Of a DNA stretch of 14,641 nucleotides, positions 6,978 through 14,456 are shown piece after piece. How positions within the stretch are numbered: the stretch's first letter is position 1; the number at the start of each line of letters is the position of its first letter. Position numbers and translations under genes: made by a program. Source of the stretch: Methanosarcinales archaeon (GTDB lineage: Archaea; Halobacteriota; Methanosarcinia; Methanosarcinales; EX4572-44). The notes below the pieces were generated by a model. That model was given only the letters and a program-made list of their open reading frames with translations, had not been told where the DNA came from and ran no database searches. The stretch is from positions 1-14,641 of the forward strand of contig RXIJ01000018.1 in NCBI GenBank assembly GCA_004212095.1, in the 5' to 3' direction.

Positions 6978-7913
6978 TTGTTTGACCCAATTAGAGCTAT
7001 TGATATTGTTGAAGAGATGAGTGTTGCCGATCTTGTCAGTGGTTTTTCAGGTTGTGCTTTTGGTGCCGGTCGTATAGCTACTGCCTGTGAAATCTATCGT
7101 GAAATGCTGGAAGATTCCGATTGTCTGGTGTTTTTTGGTCTTGCAGGTGCAATGGTTCCTGCTGGCATGAGGAAAGTTGTAAGCAGCGAGATTAAGGCTG
7201 GTAATATTGATGTGTTGGTTACAACCGGTGCAAATATCGTGCATGATGTGATTGAAGCGATTGGGCTGCCACATCTCAAAGGAACTGAGGTGGTTGATGA
7301 TGTGAAGCTTTACAAGAGCAAGATCAATCGAATCTATGATGTGTTTTTACCAGAGAGTTATTTCTCAAATCTTGAAGAATGGCTGCAAGGGGAAGTATTC
7401 CCAAACCTTCCGCAGGCGGTATCTATTCGCGAGCTGTGCTCTGCCATCGGTGAACGACTTGAAGACCCTCATTCGATTTTAAAATGTGCCTTTGATGCTG
7501 AAGTACCTGTATTCTGCCCTGCTGTGCAGGATTCTATCATAGGGCTCCAGGCATGGCTATACAAACAGAGCAATTCTTTTACGATTGATGCACTTGCTGA
7601 TATGCAGGAGTTAATTGATCTGTGTTACGAAGCAAAGCGTGCTGGTGCTTTCTTTGTGGGCGGGGGAGTTCCAAAAAATTTCATACTCCAATCGATGCTT
7701 TTAACACCAAAGGATTTTGATTACGCAATCCAACTGACAATGGACAGGCCTGAAACTGGCGGCTTAAGCGGTGCAACGCTTGATGAAGCACGCTCATGGG
7801 GGAAAATCGGGGAGAACGCAAAGTCTGTAACAGTCTACTCGGATGCTACGATTACTCTTCCTTTAATTGTAGCAGCAGCAAAAGATGGGGGCAAACGTGT
7901 CCCAACAAGTTAG
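6978..7913 (+). CDS. Deoxyhypusine synthase family protein
   Basis: A 311-residue protein of the deoxyhypusine synthase family. The authentic enzyme transfers the aminobutyl group of spermidine to a lysine of aIF5A using NAD. Family blocks are present: CAFGAGRIATA (26-36), FFGLAGAMVPAGMR (52-65), VTTGANIVHD (81-90), VPVFCPAVQDS (176-186) and SGATLDEARSWGKI (264-277). The catalytic lysine motif reads GGGVPKNFILQ with K233. Classical enzymes have GGGVxKHH, so this belongs to the PKN variant seen in second archaeal copies and could instead make another polyamine product such as homospermidine. The start is a TTG at 6978, supported by GAGG seven bases upstream and by family-like text beginning right after it. 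It probably forms an operon with the PAS-STAS gene. Confidence 0.85.
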   Translation: MFDPIRAIDIVEEMSVADLVSGFSGCAFGAGRIATACEIYREMLEDSDCLVFFGLAGAMVPAGMRKVVSSEIKAGNIDVLVTTGANIVHDVIEAIGLPHLKGTEVVDDVKLYKSKINRIYDVFLPESYFSNLEEWLQGEVFPNLPQAVSIRELCSAIGERLEDPHSILKCAFDAEVPVFCPAVQDSIIGLQAWLYKQSNSFTIDALADMQELIDLCYEAKRAGAFFVGGGVPKNFILQSMLLTPKDFDYAIQLTMDRPETGGLSGATLDEARSWGKIGENAKSVTVYSDATITLPLIVAAAKDGGKRVPTS

Positions 7914-7935
7914 TCATGTACTTGCTGGAATTAAA

Positions 7936-7976
7936 TTGTGGTCGTTTTTGTGCAAAATCATGAGATAGTTTTTCTA
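7936..7976 (-). repeat. Intergenic repeat, copy 1
   Basis: Read on the minus strand this stretch contains CTATCTCATGATTTTGCAC followed by an A-run. It matches 13957-13995 on the plus strand at about 22 of 25 core positions, and the core differences are transitions. It lies in the convergent spacer between the deoxyhypusine synthase gene and bioD (7914-8035), which holds no other feature I can support. The spacer has T-runs on the plus strand that could help termination. Confidence 0.5.
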
Positions 7977-8035
7977 ACTGCAGAGAAGTGCAGAGCTTCG
8001 CGGTATAATAATTAAATCCTCAAAAGAAACAGATA

Positions 8036-8686
8036 CTATTTAGTAATTATTCTTCTCAACTCTTCAAGATCGAAGAAGTGATTGGATGGATCGATAACTT
8101 GTGGTATTGTGTAAACGTGTTTTATTGTTGTCATCTGCTTTATTACTCTTGGGTTGTCAATTTCTGCTTCATCCCCTTTGGATCCATTAAGCACTATAGC
8201 AATCACTTTAATATTTTTACGCTGCAGATGTTCTACGGTTAAGACTGTGTGATTGATTGTTCCAAGCCCGGCACGTCCAACCACGATAGATGGTATGTGC
8301 AGCATTGCTATAAGGTCTGAAATTAACAGCTCTTGAGTTATCGGAACTGCAACGCCCCCGGCACCCTCGACCACAACAACCTCGTGGCAGGATGAGAGCC
8401 GATTGTAACAGTCTATTATCCTTGGAATGCTTAAGGTGGTATTTTCCAGCTCTGCTGCAATCATCGGTGCAAGAGCACGTTTTAGCCGATATGGGCACAC
8501 CAGATCAATGGAATCTGTCGAGGATGCGGCGTGTTGAAGCTTCTGTGCATCATCTCCTCCCCCGGTTTCAACAGGCTTCATCACTCCAACATCTATCCCT
8601 TCTGCCACCAACGATTTTACAATAGCAGTAGCTACGATTGTTTTCCCAACATCGGTACCAGTGCCTGTAATGAACACCCCTGTCAT
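8036..8686 (-). CDS. bioD: Dethiobiotin synthetase
   Basis: A 216-residue BioD, which closes the ureido ring of 7,8-diaminopelargonate with CO2 and ATP to form dethiobiotin. The P-loop is GTGTDVGKT (residues 8-16) with K15. The second catalytic lysine is in MKPVETGG (K37), the same spacing as in well-studied enzymes. VVVVEGAGGVAVPIT supplies the substrate loop, and VLNGS near the C-terminal part is the nucleotide-binding region. The ATG overlaps the bioF stop as ATGA (8683-8686), so translation is coupled. bioA and bioB are not in the window, so the pathway is incomplete as seen. These genes are patchy in archaea and usually traced to transfer from bacteria. Confidence 0.95.
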   Translation of the reverse strand: MTGVFITGTGTDVGKTIVATAIVKSLVAEGIDVGVMKPVETGGGDDAQKLQHAASSTDSIDLVCPYRLKRALAPMIAAELENTTLSIPRIIDCYNRLSSCHEVVVVEGAGGVAVPITQELLISDLIAMLHIPSIVVGRAGLGTINHTVLTVEHLQRKNIKVIAIVLNGSKGDEAEIDNPRVIKQMTTIKHVYTIPQVIDPSNHFFDLEELRRIITK

Positions 8687-9891
8687 AATAATCCATACTC
8701 CCCAAGTGTTTCAAGTATTATATCTGCCGCCGTATGTACATCCTGTCTGCTGTGGGTGGACATAAGAGTTGTTCGAATGCGTTCCTTCCCTTTTGGTACA
8801 GACGGCGGACGAATAGCAGTTACATACAAGCCACGTTCAAATAACCTTTCCGCAACAGCACAAGTTACATCTTCATTTCTAATCAATGCACCCGCCTTTT
8901 TTCCGTATGTGGAGCATACAGTTTCTCCAATCAATATTGGAATTATTTGAGAATTGGTTGCAAGACTTAAACCACCATTGTTTAGAGAAGTCGTGTATTC
9001 CCTGACGTTTTTCCATAGCTTTTTTGCAGGATCTTCCTGCTGTACAACATTAATTGCCGCGATTGCCGCACCCACTGCTGCTGGTGGCAATGCTGTTGTG
9101 AAAATAAAGGAACGTGCAATGTTTATCAGATATTCGATTAGCTCCTCTCTACCAGCAACGTATCCCCCCATACTGCCAAGTGCTTTGCTTAATGTTCCCA
9201 TTTGAATATCAATTTTATCATGCATTCCGAAGTATTCTACTGTGCCGCTTCGCTTTTTTCCAAAGACACCTGTAGCATGAGCGTCATCCACCATCACAAG
9301 AGCGTCAAAATCCTCTGCCAATTCCACAATCTCAGGAAGTGGTGCAAGGTCACCATCCATGCTGAACAATCCATCAGTTACAATCAAACGGTGCCGGTAC
9401 TGGGTAGACTCTTTGAGAAGACATCGCAGATGCTCCATATTTCTGTGTGCATACACCTTCACATCAGCATCAGAAAGCCTGCACCCATCAATAATACTTG
9501 CGTGATTAAGAGAATCACTGAGTATTACATCACCTTTTTTCATAAGACTCGTGAGACATGCGATATTTGCTAAATAGCCAGCACTGAACACCAAACATCT
9601 TTCAACACCCTTGAAATCTGCAAGAGTTTTCTCAAGTGAAATGTATAAATCGTTTGTACCAGTAACAAGCCTCGAGCCACCGCTTCCAGTACCATATTTT
9701 TTAACAGCATCAACTGTCGCCATTTTTACAAGAGGATGCTCAGTTAAGCCGAGATAATTATTTGAAGACAACATCAGCAGCTGTCGACCACCAACACGCA
9801 CCCGCGAAACCTGTCCGGTCTCTAAAATACGTAATTTTCGATAAAGATGCTCACGTTTTATTCTCTTAAGTTCATCAATCAACCATTTCAT
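8683..9891 (-). CDS. bioF: 8-amino-7-oxononanoate synthase
   Basis: A 402-residue PLP enzyme of the alpha-oxoamine synthase family that condenses pimeloyl thioester with alanine in the first dedicated ring-building step of biotin synthesis. Family landmarks are SSNNYLGLTEHP (42-53), GTGSGGSRLVTGT (67-79), LNHASIIDGCRLS (128-140, with the cofactor-stacking H130), VDDAHATGVFG (201-211, D202 and H205) and GTLSKALGSMGGY (232-244), with K236 forming the Schiff base. KERIRTTLMSTH is the conserved C-terminal block. 2-amino-3-ketobutyrate CoA ligase is a close relative, but the overlap with bioD makes BioF the better call. The ATG at 9891 has no Shine-Dalgarno and lies about 29 bases from a TATA-like box, fitting a leaderless transcript. 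Confidence 0.92.
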   Translation of the reverse strand: MKWLIDELKRIKREHLYRKLRILETGQVSRVRVGGRQLLMLSSNNYLGLTEHPLVKMATVDAVKKYGTGSGGSRLVTGTNDLYISLEKTLADFKGVERCLVFSAGYLANIACLTSLMKKGDVILSDSLNHASIIDGCRLSDADVKVYAHRNMEHLRCLLKESTQYRHRLIVTDGLFSMDGDLAPLPEIVELAEDFDALVMVDDAHATGVFGKKRSGTVEYFGMHDKIDIQMGTLSKALGSMGGYVAGREELIEYLINIARSFIFTTALPPAAVGAAIAAINVVQQEDPAKKLWKNVREYTTSLNNGGLSLATNSQIIPILIGETVCSTYGKKAGALIRNEDVTCAVAERLFERGLYVTAIRPPSVPKGKERIRTTLMSTHSRQDVHTAADIILETLGEYGLL

Positions 9892-9903
9892 CTAACACAT
9901 TCT

Positions 9904-9925
9904 GTTATATCATACATTATATAAC
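9904..9925 (-). promoter_or_regulatory. Palindromic operator candidate overlapping the bioF TATA box
   Basis: Arms GTTATAT and ATATAAC, separated by eight bases, form a 22-bp inverted repeat whose centre also partly matches. The right arm contains TTATATAA (9917-9924), the best TATA box for bioF, about 29 bases from its ATG. A repressor bound here would block the promoter, as expected for biotin-responsive control. Which regulator (a BirA with a DNA-binding domain or another) cannot be told. AT-richness makes some chance symmetry possible. Confidence 0.45.
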
Positions 9926-9994
9926 TCACGCTCTCAGATACGTTAAGTTCATTACATTAAGGATAAATCTCAGTTCATTGATGTGGTGTTTTGG

Positions 9995-10029
9995 AGTTTT
10001 GGTAATTCATTGCTCCCTCATGCACATCA
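9995..10029 (+). repeat. Left imperfect direct repeat flanking the nuclease gene
   Basis: AGTTTTGGTAATTCAT is followed by a CTC-containing stretch and TGCACA-TCA. It aligns with 10989-11024 at about 27 of 36 positions, and most differences are transitions. Weaker similarity extends a few bases further left. It lies upstream of the gene at 10068. Confidence 0.5.
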
Positions 10030-10034
10030 AACAT

Positions 10035-10044
10035 ATCTATAAAT
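10035..10044 (+). promoter_or_regulatory. TATA box of the nuclease-like gene
   Basis: ATCTATAAAT lies 24-33 bases before the ATG at 10068, so transcription should begin at or within a few bases of the start codon. The bases before the ATG (…AATTTAATGTT) contain no Shine-Dalgarno. Together these fit a leaderless message. Confidence 0.5.
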
Positions 10045-10067
10045 GATTTAAAGAATAATTTAATGTT

Positions 10068-10946
10068 ATGAGTTTAACATCATTTTTAAAAGACAAAGAA
10101 GTAAAAGCATTGTTTTCTGATTCGTTTAAGAAACCAAAAGGTAAGATTGTAGGTGAAATTAAGACCCCTGTTCTTACTAAAAAATATGCTTTGGTTGGTA
10201 CTGCATTTGATTATTTAATGAGATTTCATTTAAAATATCATAATCCAAATGCGTCAGTTAAACATTGGGTCGCAGAAGGGGCATGCATATTAATGAAAAA
10301 TCACGAACCAGATGATGTTTGGATAAATGCAGTAAGAGAATTACAATTTTCTAAAGACTCATATCTAAAGTTCCTGAATGATGGAGTACTTACAGATGAT
10401 ATTTTGAAGAGTTCAATGCTATTAGCCCATCTTGATGTGTATTTTAGAGCTGGAAGGGATGCGTATAATATTATAATGGAAATAAATGATAACGATATCC
10501 AAGACTTAAAAAATTTAATTAATCTTGTTGATTTTGATAAATTTGAAGCAGAATCGCATTGTTTATTGAACCCAACATTCAATGAGGCATCACGACTTAT
10601 ACATGGTGCTGATGCCGATATTGTTATTGATAATAAACTCATTGATATAAAAACTACTAAAAATTTAGCAGTAACCAGAGACATATTCAATCAAATTATA
10701 GGGTATTACATACTTGGAAAAATTGGTGGAATCGGAGAACAAAGATTAGATGGCTCTGCTATAGAAAAAATCGGTTTTTACTTCTCAAGATATGAAATTT
10801 TGCATCTATATAATGTTGAGGATATTATTGATTTCGAGAAGCTACCCGATATAACGAATAAGTTTGAAACTATGGCAAAGGAGATGTTCACAGATAAAGA
10901 AACCGAAAGCAGGATGAATGAAAAATATGGACAAATAATAATTTGA
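10068..10946 (+). CDS. Probable PD-(D/E)XK nuclease-superfamily protein
   Basis: A 292-residue protein with no signal peptide or membrane segment. The core (residues 168-214) reads NPTFNEASRLIHGADADIVI, a lysine-containing turn, then LIDIKTTK and FNQIIGYYIL. This fits the RecB/Cas4-like arrangement: an acidic residue (D182 or D184), D-x-K (D193, K195) and a Q-x3-Y motif (Q209, Y213). An N-terminal GTAFDYLMRFHL (44-55) looks like the helical entry of such proteins. It lacks the four cysteines of Cas4 iron-sulphur enzymes. No cas, addAB or methylase gene is nearby. The gene is visibly richer in A and T than its neighbours, stands alone with its own TATA box, and lies between imperfect direct repeats next to a tRNA gene, all suggesting acquisition. 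Nuclease activity is inferred from motifs only, and the biological role is unknown. Confidence 0.65.
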   Translation: MSLTSFLKDKEVKALFSDSFKKPKGKIVGEIKTPVLTKKYALVGTAFDYLMRFHLKYHNPNASVKHWVAEGACILMKNHEPDDVWINAVRELQFSKDSYLKFLNDGVLTDDILKSSMLLAHLDVYFRAGRDAYNIIMEINDNDIQDLKNLINLVDFDKFEAESHCLLNPTFNEASRLIHGADADIVIDNKLIDIKTTKNLAVTRDIFNQIIGYYILGKIGGIGEQRLDGSAIEKIGFYFSRYEILHLYNVEDIIDFEKLPDITNKFETMAKEMFTDKETESRMNEKYGQIII

Positions 10947-10988
10947 GGAAGAATATCCTCATTTTGCTGTAAATTCACCTCATTTTAA

Positions 10989-11024
10989 AGTTTTAGTAAT
11001 TCATCACTCTTTGGTGCACAATCA
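10989..11024 (+). repeat. Right imperfect direct repeat flanking the nuclease gene
   Basis: AGTTTTAGTAATTCAT is followed by CACTCTTTGG and TGCACAATCA, pairing with 9995-10029 in the same orientation. Its right end (GTGCACAATCATAGGTAG, 11014-11031) also resembles the intergenic repeat seen at 7936-7976, so the repeat families may be related. Confidence 0.5.
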
Positions 11025-11120
11025 TAGGTAGAATTCAACCATAAGAATTTTGCCAGATACATAACCCACGTTCTATGATTTACCATGATTCATCTCCTGA
11101 CCGAACACTGGCGAACATCA

Positions 11121-11203
11121 TGCGGAGAAAGGGATTTGAACCCTTGAACTCCTGTGAGAAAGGCTCTTGAGGCCTTCGCCGTTGACCGCTTGGCTATCTC
11201 CGC
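11121..11203 (-). tRNA. tRNA-Leu (anticodon CAA)
   Basis: An 83-base class II tRNA on the minus strand. The acceptor stem GCGGAGA pairs with TCTCCGC and the discriminator is A. The D-stem is GCC/GGC. The anticodon stem AAGGC/GCCTT encloses CTCAAGA, giving anticodon CAA, which reads UUG leucine codons. The 14-base variable arm has a CTC/GAG stem, as leucine tRNAs require. The T-stem AAGGG/CCCTT encloses TTCAAAT. CCA is not encoded and there is no intron. Confidence 0.95.
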
Positions 11204-11227
11204 AATCGGATGGTTAGAGCATCTCTT

Positions 11228-11235
11228 TGTATAAA
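11228..11235 (-). promoter_or_regulatory. TATA box of tRNA-Leu
   Basis: TTTATACA on the minus strand lies 25 bases upstream of the mature tRNA 5' end, the usual archaeal TATA-to-start distance, so the transcript would begin at or just before the tRNA. Confidence 0.55.
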
Positions 11236-11327
11236 TCTATTACCATTTTCTAAGACTGTTATACCGTCCACTGTTGCAGACGATATGCACTTTCAAATCT
11301 CGTGGTTCTTTTTACACTGAACCATAT

Positions 11328-13751
11328 CTATCTATGAAAGATAATTTTACCATGGTCAAAAAGATCATACGCAGCACGCTTCACATAATCGTTTACAATG
11401 AACCATACCAGTGCATAGACCCAAACAAACAGTGCTAACCTCCAGCCGATCGGCGGTAGAAGGATTCCATAAACAACAATTAATGTGGCAATTATCTGGG
11501 TTGAAATAATAGCTAATAAAAGAATCCTGGATGGTTTGATGGACCAAAAGGGTCCTCTTGTTCGTGCTACAAACAGGGTTAGGTGTCCCGCAACAGAGAA
11601 CTTCAGGTAAATGAACGACTGAATGCTCTCACGAGTCAGATGTAAAACCTCCTCTCCTATGTATAAGATTCCAAACGAAGATATGACACCAGCAATACCC
11701 AGAACGGTTGCTATTCCAAGCACCACCCGCATATCCCACTTCTCTGGCTTATCCGAATATTTAACATTGTCGTATGCAATGCTCATAATTGGCAGGTCGT
11801 TCAGTAGTGCCAGAAGGACGATCATCAGTGCTGTTATGGGGTAAAAATTGAATATTAGAATAGCGAGTGTCATGAAGAGTAATACCCGAATCGTTTCAGC
11901 AATGCGATAGATGGCATAGCTATTCATTCGCTGGAATATTTTACGACTTTCTTTGATGGCATCAATAATAACAGACAATCCTGGCAGTGTCAAAACAATA
12001 TCTGCTGCTGAACGTGCGGCATCGGTTGCGTTTTCCACTGCAATTCCTACATCTGCCTTTTTTAATGCTGGTGCATCGTTCACCCCGTCCCCTGTCATCC
12101 CAACAATGTGCCCTGTTGCCTGGAGAGCTTCTACAATACTGTATTTATGCTCCGGATAAACCTCGGCAAAACCATCTGCTTTTTCAACAAGCCTCTGCAA
12201 TTCCGAATCTTTTTTATCTACAACACTTGAAGATAACAGGATATTCGTATCGAGATTAATCAGTCTGGCAGTTTCTCTAGCAATTGCAATATGGTCTCCT
12301 GTGACCATTTTCGCCTGAACGCCCATATCTTTCACAGTCCTGAGCATCTCTGCAGAATCCTCGCGGGGTGGATCGTACAGGGGAATTACTCCTGCAAACT
12401 CCCACACTCCAGCTTTATTTGTTCGTGCCACACCGAGTGCTCGGTAGCCCTTCTCTGCAAGCTCTGTGACTTTTTGATTGACTACATCCTCAATTTTATG
12501 TGCATTTTCTACAAGCGATAGAATGACCTGTGGAGCCCCTTTCGAGACTTTAAAGGTATTTCCCCTGTCATCGTGAATGCTTGCTTCTGTGCGTTTGTGC
12601 ACTGGATCAAAAGGCACAAACGATGTTACACTGTACGTATCGGTTTTAATCAATAGGTCTTTTGCCCTGTTAATAATTGTAATATCAATTGGGTCACTAT
12701 CTTCCTTGCTGGATGCGAGTGCACCAAGGAGAATTACTTCTTCTTCCTTGTATCCGGGTAAGATAACAGGCTTAAAAAGCGTCAACTTGTTCTGTGTCAG
12801 TGTCCCTGTTTTATCAGAACATAGAACATCCATCCCTGCCATTTCTTCAATAGCAGCCAGTTTACTGACGATTACCTTTTTCTTTGCAAGTGCAGCAGCA
12901 CCAACTGCCATTGTAACTGAGAGTACCGCAGGTAGTGCGACAGGAATGGCCGCAACTGTTAAAATTAATGCGAACTGTAGTGTTTCAATCAGACTCTCAT
13001 GCCTGAACATTGCGACCATGAAGATAAGCCCAACAAGAAGTATAGCCAGGACGATAAGGTAATCCCCAATTTTTACTACTGCCTTCTGGAAATGGCTCTC
13101 TGTTTTCGCTACCTCTACCAATTTTGCGGTTTTGCCAAAGTACGTGTTCATCCCAGTATCGTACACGACAGCGGTCGCCTCACCCAGTTTGATGATCGAA
13201 CCCGAATAAGCCACATCTGCAGCATGTTTTTCCACAGGCAATGACTCGCCGGTAAGTGCAGACTCGTCCACCTGCACATAATCCCCACTCACAAGTTTTA
13301 TGTCGGCAGGCACAATATCTCCAAGACGCACTCTAACGATGTCGCCAGGGACAAGCTCACGCGAAGGAATGACCTGCCACTCACTATCTCGAAGTACTTT
13401 AGCATTCAATGATAATTTTTTCTTGAGAAGTTCAATCGCATTCTCTGCTTTATACTCATGCCAGAAACCAACAGCAGCATTCACTAGCAGAAGAATCAGG
13501 ATAATCCAGAAATCCGCCCAATGATGAATTGCGAGAGAGAGGACAGCAGCAATTTCGATCATCCATGGGATGGGGCCCCAGAAATAGCCAAAGAATTTTA
13601 CAAGAGGGTTTACCCTCTTTTCGATGATTTCGTTGTATCCGTATTCTTCAAGCCTTTTTTTTGCTTCTTCCTGTGTCAGACCATCAGCACCCGCCCCCAA
13701 TTTTTTTAAGGTATCTGGCACAGAAAGCTGTTTTACTTCGTTGGCAATCAT
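11328..13751 (-). CDS. P-type proton-exporting ATPase (P-IIIA)
   Basis: An 807-residue membrane ATPase of the plasma-membrane H+-ATPase group. The actuator domain has ALTGES (165-170). The phosphorylation site is CSDKTGTLTQNK with D313. The nucleotide domain has KGAPQVI (404-410). The hinge motifs are MVTGDHIAIA (482-491) and TGDGVNDAPALKKADVGIA (553-571). Transmembrane pairs lie near 57-75 and 80-97, and near 230-250 and 258-288 (AAIPVALP in M4), with a C-terminal group from about 612 to 800. Residues linked to proton transport in plant AHA2 have equivalents: Asn in M2 (N91), Arg in M5 (R622) and Asp in M6 (LNDLPIMSIAYDNV, D652). The C-terminal autoinhibitory extension of plant enzymes is absent, as is normal in prokaryotic members. 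I found no clear TATA box before the ATG at 13749-13751. It would pump protons outward at ATP cost, in an organism where an A-type ATPase is expected as well. Confidence 0.93.
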   Translation of the reverse strand: MIANEVKQLSVPDTLKKLGAGADGLTQEEAKKRLEEYGYNEIIEKRVNPLVKFFGYFWGPIPWMIEIAAVLSLAIHHWADFWIILILLLVNAAVGFWHEYKAENAIELLKKKLSLNAKVLRDSEWQVIPSRELVPGDIVRVRLGDIVPADIKLVSGDYVQVDESALTGESLPVEKHAADVAYSGSIIKLGEATAVVYDTGMNTYFGKTAKLVEVAKTESHFQKAVVKIGDYLIVLAILLVGLIFMVAMFRHESLIETLQFALILTVAAIPVALPAVLSVTMAVGAAALAKKKVIVSKLAAIEEMAGMDVLCSDKTGTLTQNKLTLFKPVILPGYKEEEVILLGALASSKEDSDPIDITIINRAKDLLIKTDTYSVTSFVPFDPVHKRTEASIHDDRGNTFKVSKGAPQVILSLVENAHKIEDVVNQKVTELAEKGYRALGVARTNKAGVWEFAGVIPLYDPPREDSAEMLRTVKDMGVQAKMVTGDHIAIARETARLINLDTNILLSSSVVDKKDSELQRLVEKADGFAEVYPEHKYSIVEALQATGHIVGMTGDGVNDAPALKKADVGIAVENATDAARSAADIVLTLPGLSVIIDAIKESRKIFQRMNSYAIYRIAETIRVLLFMTLAILIFNFYPITALMIVLLALLNDLPIMSIAYDNVKYSDKPEKWDMRVVLGIATVLGIAGVISSFGILYIGEEVLHLTRESIQSFIYLKFSVAGHLTLFVARTRGPFWSIKPSRILLLAIISTQIIATLIVVYGILLPPIGWRLALFVWVYALVWFIVNDYVKRAAYDLFDHGKIIFHR

Positions 13752-13884
13752 CTCTTTTCTAAAGATACTTTATTTCTCTTATTACTTTCTTTTAGTACCC
13801 ACTTCTCCTTCGCGGCACAACCGGGATATACCTAAACACACTGGCGTTTTTTTATCTGGTACTTCTACAGGAAAGTTTTGAGTA

Positions 13885-13893
13885 AATTTATAT
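13885..13893 (+). promoter_or_regulatory. Possible TATA box upstream of the 3'-phosphoesterase remnant
   Basis: GTAAATTTATATTT includes a good TATA-like core, but it lies about 130 bases before the ATG at 14021, so a long leader crossing the intergenic repeat would result. The spacer 13752-14020 holds this, the repeat at 13957-13995, and no gene that I can support. Confidence 0.3.
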
Positions 13894-13956
13894 TTCTTAG
13901 GGGCACACTGGATTGATGGCATAAGCCGTACATATCAGCATATTAACCGTTATAGT

Positions 13957-13995
13957 GAAAAAAACCATCTCACGATTCTGCACAAAAAAACCATA
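13957..13995 (+). repeat. Intergenic repeat, copy 2
   Basis: AAACCATCTCACGATTCTGC is followed by ACAAAAAAACCATAA. It is the plus-strand counterpart of the element at 7936-7976, in opposite orientation about 6 kb away. It sits 26 bases before the ATG of the 3'-phosphoesterase remnant. Confidence 0.5.
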
Positions 13996-14020
13996 ACTTG
14001 CCCGAGCGTATTCATCAATT

Positions 14021-14436
14021 ATGAGCCTTGAAGAATATCGTAAAAAACGAGATTTTAGTAAAACATCAGAGCCATGTGGCTATGAAGCACTCGTGCATCC
14101 AGCGCCAATATTTGTTGTGCAGGAACATCATGCTTCACATTTGCATTATGATCTTCGTCTGGAAATCGATGGTGTGTTAAAGAGTTTTGCCATTCCAAAA
14201 ACACCGCCAATAGAACGTGGTATCAAACGGCTTGCTATCCAAACAGAAGACCATCCACTCTCCTATGCGGACTTTGAAGGAGAAATTCCAGAAGGACACT
14301 ATGGTGCAGGTACCGTGAAACAATGGGATAGATGTTGTTTGAACTGTCAGGCAGCAAACTCACAGGCAGGTATGCGTTAATTAAGACTAAATATGGCGGG
14401 AAAAGGAATAACTGGCTCTTTTTTAAAAGAAAATAA
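14021..14436 (+). pseudogene. LigD-type 3'-phosphoesterase, broken by deletion and frameshift
   Basis: The first frame (14021 to stop 14378-14380) starts MSLEEYRKKRDFSKT and carries the whole catalytic set of the LigD 3'-phosphoesterase domain: HHASHLHYDLRLE (H, H, D and R of the active site) and TEDHPLSYADFEG (H and Y), then PEGHYGAGTVKQWDR. Family text stops there. The remaining C-terminal strand region (LFELSGSKLTGRYALIKTKY, then GGKRNNWLFFKRK) lies in another frame, ending at TAA 14434-14436. About a dozen residues normally between these blocks are missing, so a deletion of roughly 35-40 bases that is not a multiple of three fits best. These enzymes trim 3' ends for non-homologous end joining, and in some archaea the phosphoesterase, ligase and polymerase are separate genes. 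No ligase or polymerase gene is in view. Confidence 0.85.
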
Positions 14437-14456
14437 TGCGTAAAAACCAGTGGATA

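Noticed and set aside
10068..10946. Cas4
   Set aside because: The D / D-x-K / Q motifs are similar, but the conserved cysteines for the iron-sulphur cluster are missing and no CRISPR locus is nearby.
11083..11148. Small plus-strand reading frame MIHLLTEHWRTSCGERDLNP over the tRNA
   Set aside because: It is the antisense reading of the tRNA-Leu 3' half. The CGERDLNP-type text is a familiar tRNA shadow, and no ribosome binding site is present.
12577..13062. Plus-strand open frame of 161 codons inside the ATPase region
   Set aside because: It is the complement of a highly conserved P-type ATPase coding sequence and has no family resemblance.
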